A stretch of 64,000 nucleotides of DNA, taken from assembly GCA_963691705.1 (NCBI GenBank), contig OY829537.1, positions 62,720,304-62,784,303 on the forward strand, written 5' to 3'. Positions 54,122 through 64,000 of this stretch are shown piece by piece. How positions within the stretch are numbered: position 1 is the first letter of the stretch; every line of letters begins with the position of its first letter. The notes beneath the pieces are model-generated. The model was not told the origin of the DNA. It saw only the letters and a list, made by a program, of their open reading frames with translations, and did not search any database. The stretch comes from Viola odorata (Eukaryota; Streptophyta; Magnoliopsida; Malpighiales; Violaceae). The position numbers were made by a program, and so were the translations under genes.

Positions 54122-54896
54122 CGATCCAATCCCTAAACTGATCCTAGGCACTCTTATTTCCTATATCACTGCAACTGCTAGGGGTATTGATCTGTCTACT
54201 TTAAACATGCATAAATCCTGTGCCGTTAAGATCATGGATCTTAAGGCTTTTGACCAGATGGGTCATTTCCACGAGGAAAAAGGCTTTCATTGTTTTAATA
54301 CAGGTTTCACACAAGTAGCAAATCATCTCTATGGCAAAAGGATCAATGGCAATTTCAAGCTGCAGCCAATCTAGCTTGATGATGCAGTCCCTAAGTCTAG
54401 TAGTGCAAACAGAGAGCCCAATCTTGGGCAAGATGCCAAGAAGCCAAAGACAACCCAATGCGACTTAGATCCTGATCACCCATTGCTTCCAGAATGGGCT
54501 GACAACCTCCTAAGACTTATTAACGAGCAGCTCATAGTTTTTACTGACAACTAGCAGTTGTTCCATGAATTCCAGGAGTCTACTAAGGAGCAGCTGCAGA
54601 AAGTTGTAGACCAGCAGCAGGCCCTGTTCCAGAGCATTGAAAAAACTCAGCAGGAGCAGCTTAGCAAGTTTATGGAGCAGCAGGAGGTCAAGTACCAGCG
54701 AATCCAGTCCCAGTTGGACGTTTCCTTCAAATTTATCCAAGCCATGGATAAAGCTATTGCGCACATACGCAACAAAGTGAATGACCATTTCAGCAGCAGC
54801 AGCAACGATTCTAGTGACTCCTCAGAGGAAGGAGATAGTTTTGTACCATCAGTGCCCGCTCTAAACCAACCACCTCCACCTCCCGCAACACAATAA
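54122..54896 (+). pseudogene. Athila-right third ORF, 3' part
   Basis: After the solo LTR the frame continues with DPIPKLILGTLISYITATARGI, the conserved end of the ATHILA ORF core, and a stop near 54372. Then comes a Gln-rich coiled coil (EQLQKVVDQQQALFQSIEKT, 54558-54740) and a Ser/Pro tail ending at 54894. Relatives have the same coiled-coil end. It belongs to the same broken gene as 49843-51182. Confidence 0.78.
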
Positions 54897-56076
54897 TGCC
54901 CCCAGGTCGTGTCTTTCTTTCTTTTCTTTTTCCATTTTTGTGTCTTTTTATTTTTATTTTTACTCTCATTTACACATTGAGGACAATGTGTCCTTTAAGT
55001 GTGGTGAGGTGTTTTTAGGTGATGTGTCTGTATATACATGTCTTTGATGTGCTTTTGTGTGACTTTCTTTACTTGCATGAATTTTTTTTGTGAATCTTGG
55101 CTAAGACAGTTGGCCTAGATTGTCTAGTTAGAATCTGATGCATGATTTTCTTTGTTGTTATGTGTATTTTTAGGCATGTGTGTTTTGTGTTTTATGTGAG
55201 AGTCGGCAAATATTTGGACTATGTTAAAGGCCTTTTTCTTAATGTCTTAACCTTGACCTTTAGCATCCTTCACCTTGTGACCCCGTAACTTTTGAACAAG
55301 GCAAGTCAATGGGTTAACATATTCAACACCAGTAAGGGTACAAGTCCTGGTATTCATTAAGCATCCATCTTGTACATGATCATGATGTCTAGCATTGTGT
55401 AACAGACTTAACAAATAGGCAAGCTTCCACCAAATATTTTTAATATCCCCTTGAGGAAAACTGCTAAGTGAATAACAGAGTTTGTTGCCTTTTGTTGTGT
55501 TGAATTGCTCTAATGCAGAGAACTACTTTTATGCCCAGTAAATTGCATGCTCTTATAAATAGAAAAAATGATGAAATAAAATGTCTTAATATTTCTGCCT
55601 CACAAAGTGGAAATACTCAAGAAACTTTCAGTAAGAGCAATGAAAAAAAAATTGTGTATTTGTCTTGATATTTCTGCCTCACTAAGCATTAATATTCAAG
55701 AAACTTGTAGCAGTACTGGCATAGAAAATTTTCAGACAAGGTAATTGAATGATGATGTTGAGCAGTTGAATTAAGGGGAGAATACCCAAGTAGGTGGATG
55801 TCTTATCTTGTTGATTCGGTTGTGGAATGCAAAGATGTTATGGTCATGTGGAATTCAGATGTTTGGGGTGTTGAATAGACCTTGTTCATAAGGGCTGGGA
55901 TCCATTGAGAAGTATGGCGACTGTCATAGGTATGGAGGTGTAAAGGAACTGGTTAAGGGTAGTCTGTCCAGAAATTTACCATTGTTTGTTTTTCTTTGTT
56001 TTGAGTCTTTCATTTTTTTTCTTACTTAAGAGTCCAGTATGCTTGGGGGCAAGCATTATTCAAGCGTGGTGAGGTT
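54897..56076 (+). other. Athila-right 3' untranslated part and polypurine tract
   Basis: About 1.2 kb without a gene. It has the Athila-type signature GCTTGGGGGCAAGC near 56041-56055 and CAAGCGTGGTGAGG just before the 3' LTR, which serves as the polypurine tract. A pair of similar repeats 'aatatttctgcctcac...aagaaact' occurs near 55590 and 55670. Confidence 0.7.
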
Positions 56077-57543
56077 TGATTGACGTTTATTTCCATGTGT
56101 TTTTACCATCTTAAACTACCTTGTTTAGGGTAAAAATAATCTCTTTCACGTCAATTTGCTATCTTTTGAAGGAAGTCTTGGGCAAGAGAAGAAATGAAGG
56201 AAACGTATGCCTTGAGTGACAAAGTGACAATCTTGGCCGCAGGCTTGGCCAAGATTGCATAGATAGAGGCATGCTGCTCATGGATTCAAGGAAGACACGT
56301 TCGGATTGAGAAGTCAGTTGGTTGTTGCGTCCTTAGAATTGACTCTTGGATGTAATCCGATTTGAACAAAAATAATCTTTTAGTATCTTATTTTATTTCA
56401 TTTCGAATTTGAACAATTGGGATTTTATCCCTATCTTTTAGCTATTTGAAATTTGGAGTTTGGAATGGAACGCGATTGTTGGGGACTCTAACCTTGTTAA
56501 AGGTTAGGGAAGGCTATCAATTACAGGAGCTTCCTTCTTCCAACTTCTGGTTCTTGTAAACATTTTGCTCTGTGATAATTCAATTTTGAATATCATAGAT
56601 TTTAATTTTAATTCATGTTCTTCAATTATTTCTTTGTCTTCTTCATTATTATATCTAGTAGCTAAACACCAAATTCTTGGTAGGGGTTGAGTGAGCGTAC
56701 TTGTGATTCGTGAGACCGATTGTTCTTATTATCCTCTCATTCGTAATTAATTCAAGTTCTATTTTAACAAACCGGTTCCCGTCTAGGCTAAGACTTGATC
56801 AATCTTAGGCAAGACGACGAATTTGTAGGCAGTCACAAAGGGGACGAGTGAAACCGGAGTGACGCAAGTAGGTAGCTAGCCTCGCGGAGGTTAGTGGACT
56901 TGGATCGATATAGGCCTAACCAGACTGACAATCTAGGGCTCCGAGTTGGAAGTAGCTTGGCCTAGACTCTGTCTTTCCCTACGCCATTGAGAAAACACAT
57001 GTGCCTCAAGCCAGCAACCAATTGGATAAACCCTTTAACCAGCAAGGTGTCCACTGGCCAGGATCACTAGGAAAGGGGGTTCCCTCCAAGTGATTTCAAA
57101 AGGAGGAAAGTAGGATTGGAAAGGGGTTCCTCCCAATCTATAGCAGAGTTATGAGAGAGAAGGAGAAAATCTAAGGTCGATGATCGATTAACCAAGGAAT
57201 GCGCTCACGAATTCGCCCTTACCAGGAGTTTACCTCACATCAGTTCACAACCAATCTCAATCAGCAATCTTTGCTAAGATTCCTTTCTGCCTAAGATTGC
57301 TTCTTTATTTAATTTTTGCTTTGTTACTTTTTATTGCTTTGTTCATTTTAATTACAGAAAAAAAAACCCCTCAACTCCAGTGACGAGGAAGTCGAGTCGA
57401 AACTACAATTTCCCGAAAGATCTCTGTGGACGATCCTCTTACCAAGATCTACAAGTTCCTTGTGGACGAGTGATAAGTTGTATTCCTACCCCTAAATTCG
57501 TATATTTTATACAACTAAATTTGATGCCCTCGACACGCAATCA
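56077..57543 (+). repeat. Athila-right 3' LTR
   Basis: It starts TGATTGACG, ends CGACACGCAATCA, and is followed by the target duplication CATGG. Confidence 0.93.
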
Positions 57544-57548
57544 CATGG

Positions 57549-57935
57549 CCTATAACCTTTGATGAATGTCTCAGGCGAAATAACTAGGAATAAAATGCCG
57601 CTTCATCAGTGTTTTCATCTCCTCCCAACTTCGAACCGGTCCGCCTCAAGCCTTATCCGATCACTATTGATTTGATCCCACCAATGAACCGCATAGTCTT
57701 GAAATTGCACTGCTGCCAACTTGACCTTCTTATCCTCAGAGTAGTTGTGACAAAGAAAAATTGATTCGATTTTTCTCACCCACGCAAAGTAAGCGTCGGG
57801 ATCATATTTTCGCTCGAAAGATGGAATCTTCATCTTAATACTCCCGAGATTGGAGTCAACTCTCTCTTCAACCCTAGGCTGCCGCTCATAAGCTCGGTCA
57901 CACTCATGACAATAGTCTTCTATTTTTTCTGATAA
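57549..57935 (-). pseudogene. gag: Element D gag N-terminal part
   Basis: On the minus strand, KMKIPSFERKYDPDAYFAWVRK, LAAVQFQDYAVHWWDQI matches the gag domain of element A (FIPSFEGKEDPDVYYEWESK, IQWWERV). It joins to 42222 across Athila-right. Upstream text (EQCDRAYERQPRVEER-like) runs to about 57920 and then stops resembling an element, so the 5' end of D, including its LTR, seems to be missing here. Confidence 0.8.
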
Positions 57936-59379
57936 TATTTTTTGATACTAAAACATAGCAGAATAATAAATAAAAGTTAAAAGTATATAGGGAAAATATT
58001 AACATTCTTCATTTTAAAATATTTTCTAACGTGGTAATATAATGTGTAAATTTTAATATTAGTAGGGAAAAAGAGAATCTCAACCTATTTTTTTATTTTC
58101 TTTATTTTTCCTGTTTATTAATTTTATTTAATTGTTAAAAATATTCTTTAATAATTTTTTGAAAATTTTGATTTTTTATGATTTTTCATAATCATTTTAT
58201 TTTCCTCAATTTTTATTATTTTTTATTAATAATAAAAAATTATTGGGAAAAAATTCTATTACATTTTTCTGAATTTTTTTATTTCTATATTTTTTTGTAA
58301 TTTTTAATGATATTTTAATATGAAAAAAATATTTTTAATGCATCGTTAAAGTTTCGATTGAATTTCTAAGGGTAGGGATTAAACTTTGATACATTTTTAT
58401 ATGTAAGGGACTAAAGTTTAGGGCTTGAAATGTTATGGATTAAGGTGATGAATAACCTATATCTTAGAGACCCTAGAATATTTTTCCCTAATTACTAGGG
58501 TAATTCTGCGATGCCCTAATTTATTTTTTGGACACCAATGCCCGGCCAATATAATTACGACATGTGTCTAGAATATCAATCAAATCAATATAATTTATTT
58601 TTTACCAAAAATAAATAATTGCTTCTTTACTGTAATTCTGTTCTAAGACGTCGTTAGAATTGGTGTTCACTTTTGTTTCTCTATTGGGAGCTTTATAGTA
58701 TGACTCATCCTTTTAATAATAAAATCCATCCGATTTTTAAAAAAAAAAAGGATGTTGCAAGTTTTTTTCTTAAATTAAAGTTTTAATTGAAGATATGAAA
58801 TCAAACCCAACAACAATTTATGGCCCTTCGTATAAAACGAAACATGACCTAATTAATTAATTAATTCCTCTTAACTTTAAGAAGAATAGAATTATAATTT
58901 AACAATGCCCCTCTTCCTCCTCTTCTTCTTCCTCCTTGCAACAAGATACGTAGTAATCCACAATATGCGGCAGTTGCGATGATGGCGATTAATTTCATGG
59001 TGCTTGAAATCTTAATTACCTTAAGTCTTTATAATTGTGTCTCACCTGAAAAAATCCACACGACATGAAACAAATAACACAAATAAAATCGTCACCTTAC
59101 TATTTTTAAAATTTAGGAAAACCTATAGTAAAAAATAAATAAAAATACTAAAGCACAAAAGAAAATGATCAAAATCCGAGAACTATGGTTTCGGGTCAAT
59201 TTATAGATTTGGGAGCGACTTCATTTATGTTAGTTATTTTTTTGGTTGCCGTTCTTGTCAATTCGACGATTTTTCGGTTGCGACATATTGAAAGGCCGCA
59301 TGCTTTTTCTTAGTGGTTATAAGCTATTTTTATTTCCTTTAATTAATAAATAAGTTATGATTTTGTTTTAGTTTCCTAA
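57936..59379. other. AT-rich sequence without recognised genes
   Basis: Strongly AT-rich, with poly(T/A) runs (58080-58330). I see no gene. It contains a diverged family L fragment at 59080-59216. A 45-codon minus-strand frame at 58861-58998 is discussed among rejected items. Confidence 0.5.
59080..59216 (-). repeat. Diverged family L LTR fragment
   Basis: CGTCACCTTACTATTTTTAA through GTTTCGGGTCAATTTATAGA and TTGGGAGCG parallels 51285-51425 of the solo LTR (GTCGCCACCCTAATTTTTTA, GTTCGGGGTCGTATTATGGA, CTCGGGAAGG). Identity is clearly lower than among the other copies, so it is an older remnant. Confidence 0.55.
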
Positions 59380-59388
59380 GTAAAAATG

Positions 59389-60296
59389 GGATTTGGCTCC
59401 TCTAATATTTTATTGAACATGATAGGTCATGTTTAGCCAATCTAAACCCTTAAAATTATATGAACGGATGAGATTAAAAATAAATTAAACTACGTAGTTT
59501 TGCATCTAACAAACTAACCTCACTATTAACTACTAACGGAATGAAACAACGTTTAAGTTCCACACCGAATCATATGTTTAAACTTCTCTCTTCTTCTTAT
59601 TCGTCTTCTTCTGCTCCTCCTCTGCCCCATCTCTGTTTCTCAACACTGACATGCTTCTTGGTATCTTTATATTAAAAAGTCTTGGTTAGGAAATTTTGAG
59701 TCGATGCGGATTTTGACAATAAATTCCGGCTTAATTTGCGGCAAGAAAATCCCTGTTGCAGCGTAACTTGTCTTGTTGGCGGTAATGACAATTCTTTAAC
59801 TTGTGGGTTTTGATCGTTCTCTGTCGGGGAGTAATCGGATGCTTCTAGTGGGAAGGGAGGGATCATGGTTGTGGTTGTTTCCGCGGTGGGTGGCCACGGC
59901 GACGCCGACAGAGGATGTGATGATGGCGATGGCGGTGGATTTAAGGAGAAATTTCGTTCTCTCTTGAGCAGAGGGTAGTTTTGGTGAGTTGGGGTCTGTT
60001 TTTTTTTTTTTGGCATCCACAGAACAGAGTCTTGAGATTATTGAAATTGCTGCTAAAGCCATCTATGTAAAGAGGAGAGGAGGAGGTTTGAGGAGGTTGG
60101 GATGGAAACCAACTCCAACGTTAATGTTTGTTTCATTCCGTCACTTTCGATAATTAACAGTGTTAGGTTAGTTTGTTAGATGCAAAACTACGTAGTTTAA
60201 TTTATTTTTAATCTCATCCGTTCAAATAATTTCAAGGGTTTAGATTGGCTGAACATGACCTATTATGTTTAATAGAACATTAGAGGAGCCAAATCC
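59389..60296. mobile_element. Mutator-like element, non-autonomous (possible Pack-MULE)
   Basis: Long terminal inverted repeats (59389-59549 and 60128-60296) begin GGATTTGGCTCCTCTAAT and are flanked by a perfect 9-bp direct repeat GTAAAAATG (59380-59388 and 60297-60305). A 9-bp duplication and long terminal repeats are the hallmark of Mutator-like elements. The 580-bp inside has no transposase but holds a coding-like stretch on the minus strand, so a captured gene fragment is possible. Confidence 0.85.
59672..60062 (-). pseudogene. Coding-like fragment inside the Mutator-like element
   Basis: On the minus strand an ATG at 60062 starts MALAAISIISRLCSVDA, followed by a 13-base A run (59999-60011) after which two frames stay open. 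One continues to 59796 (LLKSTAIAIITSSVGVAVATH), the other to 59672 (PPFPLEASDYSPTEND). The start with small and Ser/Ala residues and a later hydrophobic stretch recalls an organelle-targeting N-terminus. I do not recognise the parent gene. Higher GC and codon-like composition than the surrounding DNA favour capture from a gene. Confidence 0.4.
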
Positions 60297-60519
60297 GTAA
60301 AAATGTGACTTGTTTAACTATTTAGGAATTCTTTACAAATCTTATGGTTAAAAATAATTTGCATTAAATCCAACGATGTATATTAATTGATCGGACACTA
60401 ATACCTAAAAATGGGCCCAGGCATTAGAGACAAAAAGGATTACGTATATATATATTTTACTACAATAGATTCCACTGTAGCAAATGAGTAAAAAAAAAAA
60501 ATCTAACAATATTTATAGG

Positions 60520-61340
60520 TTAATTTAGTTATGTGTTCGTATAATATTTTCAATCAAATCCCTACATAATTAATTTCCTTCCCCTATTCTTAAAAGATTT
60601 CCAATGATATACACAAAATGATTAGTTTAGTCCATGTGTTCGTAAATTTTTCAATCTAATTAATTTAGTCCTCATTTGCGTAAAAAATTTCAATTAAACC
60701 CCTACATTTTAAGGAATCTCATATTTCTTCCCATGTTTGTATTCATAAAAGATTACCAACAAAACTCTACATGATTAATTTAGTCTATATATTCGTAAAA
60801 TATTTTCAATCTAATTAACTTAGTCAATGCGTTCGTAAAAGATTTTAAAAAAATACTACATTTTTGAAAACTCATATTGCTTCCCATGTTAGTAAATTTG
60901 GTCCAACTAAACCCTACAAAATTATTTTCTAATGGTTTTTATACGAATGATAAATTATTTTTTCGTTCTTAAAATTACCAAACTGATCTTTCCTCTATGA
61001 GTAAGAACATAATTTCTCTATTGATTTAAGGGATAGAAATAGAATGAGGACCCACAAAGTGGGCTATGATAGCTAGTGTCAGCACTTCTGGTTTTTTCTT
61101 TAAGATTTTTTTTATTAATCCAGTCCCTCAGTTCTTAAAAAATTTCCAATCAAAAGCCTATACGATTAATTGAGTCCTCGTATTTGTAAAAATAATAATA
61201 ATAAACCCCTTTATGATTAATTTAATCCCTATGTTCGTATATGACTTTACGTAGAACCCCTACATGACTAATTTATACCCCATATTCACGAAAAAATATT
61301 TAATTTAGTCCTCATGTTTGCAAAAAAATTCAATGTTGCG
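60520..61340. repeat. Degenerate tandem repeat, 'TTTAGTCC-ATGTTCGTAAAA' units
   Basis: The phrases AATTTAGTCC, TGTTCGTAAAA, TTTCAATC and AACCCCTACATGATTAA recur about ten times with spacing of roughly 50-80 bp and many changes. No coding region is present. Confidence 0.65.
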
Positions 61341-61824
61341 GTCCTGATTAGCTAGTTATTTATATATATGAAATGGTTAACCGGTTTGCTGGTTCAGTTT
61401 TTCAATTTTTGAGAAAAAGAACCGGACTAAATTGTTTGTCTTCGACTTGGTCACGATTTCCTTCATTAAGTTTTCCAGTAAAAAACCATACCGAGTTAGA
61501 CCGAACCGGCTGATCCGATTCAGTCTAATTCTTGTATACCCCTAATCCTTTTATTTATTCATGGAGGGAGTCAAGTCTAATCTACCCCGCTACCCGTCTT
61601 AAACCAGACGAACGAAATAGATGAACCGTCGTTTGCTCTCGTGAGAGTTTGGTAGATATTTGGTGATAATATGAAATTACATCTCAAGGGTATAACCGAC
61701 TTTTCGCCATCAGCGGGGGGTCTCAATGAATGCTATCAAATGAGAGCTGCTTCACTAGGTAAGTACTCTACCTACACAACTTGTAAGGGAATCTATCAGT
61801 TACGGGGGGGGAGGGGGGGGGGGA
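61341..61824. other. Sequence without recognised genes; ends in a G run
   Basis: Contains several ACCGG/CCGGTT motifs (61378-61520), a pattern common in degenerate plant repeats. A G-rich run of about 20 bases (61804-61823) directly precedes the Athila LTR end. No gene was seen. Confidence 0.4.
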
Positions 61825-63126
61825 TGCTTGCCGAAACCGTCAAAATAAAATAAATACAATTCACCAAAGCTCATGTAAATAAAACAGTAGCTAGTGGTAA
61901 AAGGTTCGTCCTTAGGGATTCGGTGGCAATTAATATTCTTTATAAATGATTAGGAAAGGTAATGAGTGGTAAATACCAATATTGAGTTGTTTGTGAATAA
62001 TTGCGAAAAATAAGTAACAGAAAGAAATAAATGGATGTGGTGTGTGAAATCAGATGTGACAAATTCCCAGTGAGGATTCCGATGAGCTCATGCATTAGAT
62101 TGATTGATCATTGATTCAAGTATTTTCAATACCAGACTTGCAGGCAGCTATAGAGATCAGGTTCTCACCTAGATCTCCTACTCTCTACCTATTCGAGATT
62201 CTTAAAGGTTCTCACCTATTAAGGTCCTTGATATATCTTATGGCCTAAAGAAGCTATTCTATTAGGTCTAATAAGATAATAAAATAATTCTACCGTAAGA
62301 GACCTTCCCGAGTTCAGGAGAGAGAAGTGTCTACTCCTGTAAACTCGACCTTAATTATTTTCCAATCTGATCCGTCGATCACTTGGTTGCCTTCTTATCA
62401 CTTTCTACAGTGTAGACTCCAAGGTATCAAGAGAAGACAGTAATCCTGCAAATTCTAGTGTAGTTGATCAAGCTTCAAAAGAAGTATGCATAATTTGACA
62501 ATCAATTAAAACAATTAAAGATGCAAGATGGGATTTAATAATTGCGTTTAGATCTCACAATCAATTAAGCATGACTGTTAATCCTCACAAGGAATAGATA
62601 GAAATTAGCCTATCATCATATGAAATAAATAAACAAATAAGATGTAAGCATAAAGAATAATTTAAATAATTAAGAAAAGGAACAAGCAGCAGTTGTTCAA
62701 GCTATTGCCAATGGAATTGTTGTCTCTGCCAAGAAAAAAGAAATATGCTGTTTTGTAAAAGTTGAAGTAAGTAGTACAGAGGCGCAACCTCTCTTAAATA
62801 ATAAAAACTACTTAATTGTTTAATTCCAAAATTCCAAAATAGGATAATATCTAATAGTAATTGTTCCACAATCCTAACAGAAGCGTAGGAGAATATCAGT
62901 GGCAGCAGGACTTCTTGTTCCAGTAGGAGACCGCAATCAAAATCTTCTAGAATAAACAGCAACCACAAAATTGCTCTGCAATAAACGGTTTCAGCTCCTA
63001 AGGAATGAAATGTTGTCCAACAACGTGCTCTGTAATAAAGGAGTGAAAAACCCAAGAATTAGCAGTATCATCGTTCTAAAATAGACGTAAAAGACGATGA
63101 TAAATAGACATTTAACACTCCAATCA
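61825..63126 (-). repeat. 3' LTR of a third Athila-type element (minus strand)
   Basis: On the minus strand it starts TGATTGGAGTG at 63126 and ends GGTTTCGGCAAGCA at 61825. Text near its end (CTTTTACCACTAGCTACTG, GAATCCCTAAGGACGAACC) is typical of Athila-like U5 sequence. Upstream on the minus strand is the polypurine tract GTGTGGGGGATT (63127-63138). The left target site would be GGGGA; the other end is outside the window. Confidence 0.75.
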
Positions 63127-64000
63127 AATCCCCCACACTAACCCTTGCTTGCCCTCAAGCAACAAAATTAAAACAAATCAAAACACATCAAAACACGACA
63201 GACATCATGATCCAGATTTCTTCTTTCAGCTGCATACCTCACTGCTGAAACAACCAAGACACTTCCCTTACCGAGTCTATGCTGGACTACCAAGGACCAA
63301 TCAATACCCTAAACATACCCCATCCACATAGTTTCAAGACAACCAGTTTTTTTTTTAAAATTATTGTTGATTAAGGGGCAGTTCTTACTACAAATTTGAG
63401 TCCTACTGAAGTGTAATTCCACCTAAATGTGCTTCTAGACCTTGTGCCATTTGAATCACTTATTAGCAGAAAAAAAAATTCCTTTTTTTTTCTTTTTCAA
63501 ATCCTTGCCCTTTGTATTTTTACAGGCATTTTTTTAATAGCAGTGCTTGTTCTTTTTGGGCACCCAGAACTTCCACCTTTTGCTATCTCTGCTCTTATGA
63601 CATTCCAGCACATTTTTAATGGTACACATTCAATCAGACGGAATTTAAAGCACTCTCAAATTTATAGCGTAGCAAGACTTGTCACCCTAATCGAAAGTTA
63701 AGCCCTAGCTAGCTGTCCTTTAGACCATGTGGATAGTTAATGTTCTCAGTACATTAGGAAATATGCATCTTAAGTATTGATTATGTTACACTCTTTCACT
63801 CCCCTGGTACTAAAGCATAGACTCGATCAAACAAATGTCTAAAATGTAGTTTCAGTAGTGAACTATACAGCCTAGGTCGAAATCAGGATCTGATGCTATA
63901 CTCACGAAGATAGACTCAAAAATTCACAAAAATTGAGAACAAAAATCACACATCAGACCTGAAAATTCAAAAGAGATTTCAACGGACTCATGACAAATTG
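63127..64000 (-). mobile_element. Internal 3' region of the third Athila-type element
   Basis: On the minus strand it shows TTGCTTGAGGGCAAGCAAGG at about 63146-63165, the same signature that precedes the 3' LTR of Athila-right (GCTTGGGGGCAAGC). The rest is non-coding 3' untranslated sequence and continues beyond the window. The plus-strand frame at 63429-63701 has no protein features. Confidence 0.7.

Larger units (their letters stand above)
42223..57543 (+). mobile_element. Athila-right: full-length Athila-type Ty3/gypsy element
   Basis: LTRs 42223-43687 and 56077-57543 are flanked by a perfect target duplication CATGG (42218-42222 and 57544-57548). Inside are the Athila primer site, gag, protease, RT, RNase H, integrase, a third ORF in the env-like position, a long 3' untranslated part and a polypurine tract. 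It inserted into gag of element D. A 2.9-kb solo LTR sits in its third ORF. The LTRs are about 97% identical by eye. Gag-pol after 43990 stays in a single frame with about ten stops, mostly changes of the C-to-T or G-to-A kind. Confidence 0.95.

Noticed and set aside
58861..58998. 45-codon minus-strand frame starting MKLIAIIATAAYCGLLRILL with an RG-rich middle
   Set aside because: The N-terminus looks like a signal or targeting sequence, but the frame is short, soon runs into AT-rich DNA and has no splice signal or family. It may be chance.
61378..61520. CCGGTT-rich stretch considered as a terminal repeat of a DNA transposon
   Set aside because: I could not find a partner end or a target duplication.
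61671..61853. Plus-strand 60-codon frame through the G run
   Set aside because: It spans the junction of unique DNA and an LTR end and depends on homopolymer length.

Overview
This window is plant nuclear DNA, probably from a eudicot, and about 90% of it is nested LTR retrotransposons. I see no intact host gene, no rRNA or tRNA gene and no CRISPR array. The plant assignment rests on element types: Athila-type elements with the TGGCGCCGTTGC primer site, a Tat-type gypsy with two RNase H domains and antisense genes, very long Ogre-like LTRs, and a small Mutator-like element with a 9-bp target duplication. Species cannot be named from sequence alone.

Layout. 1-3997: three partial copies of one very long LTR family ('family L'), nested in alternating orientation. 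3998-8783: a decayed plus-strand Athila-type element whose gag is split by a 1.5-kb solo LTR (5572-7070) and whose reverse transcriptase stops at 8783, where minus-strand element D begins. D is now scattered: 3' LTR 16535-17279, internal part 17280-18313, gag/protease 40985-42222, gag N-terminus 57549-57935. Three large elements sit inside D: gypsy A (8916-16368, TSD caacc), Tat-type B (18314-40979, TSD ggcat) and Athila-right (42223-57543, TSD catgg). B contains pol-less element C (21307-27999, TSD gttta). Athila-right contains a 2.9-kb solo LTR of family L (51183-54121, TSD cgatc). 57936-61824 is AT-rich DNA with one 908-bp Mutator-like element (59389-60296, TSD gtaaaaatg). 61825-64000 is the 3' end of another Athila-type element on the minus strand.

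The most interesting unit is B. It is a 22.7-kb element (about 16 kb without C). Gag-protease-RT-RNase H-aRNase H-integrase runs on the minus strand. Facing it on the plus strand are four separate genes (aG1-aG4), each with a TATA-like box. aG3 and aG4 are diverged tandem duplicates with a first intron at the same place and phase; aG3 and aG4 resemble the plant 'putative gypsy-type transposon' protein family. Element C landed between the TATA box of aG3 and its reading frame and brings its own LTR promoter in the same direction.

A second theme is parasitism among gypsy elements. C lacks all pol domains and D shows none in what survives. Both share LTR-end sequence with autonomous A (TGAT..GATC at the start; C and D end GATC.TATCA) and an SRxNPF peptide over the polypurine tract; C and A also share the primer site TGGTAGCGGAGC. 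They look like passengers moved by A-like enzymes.
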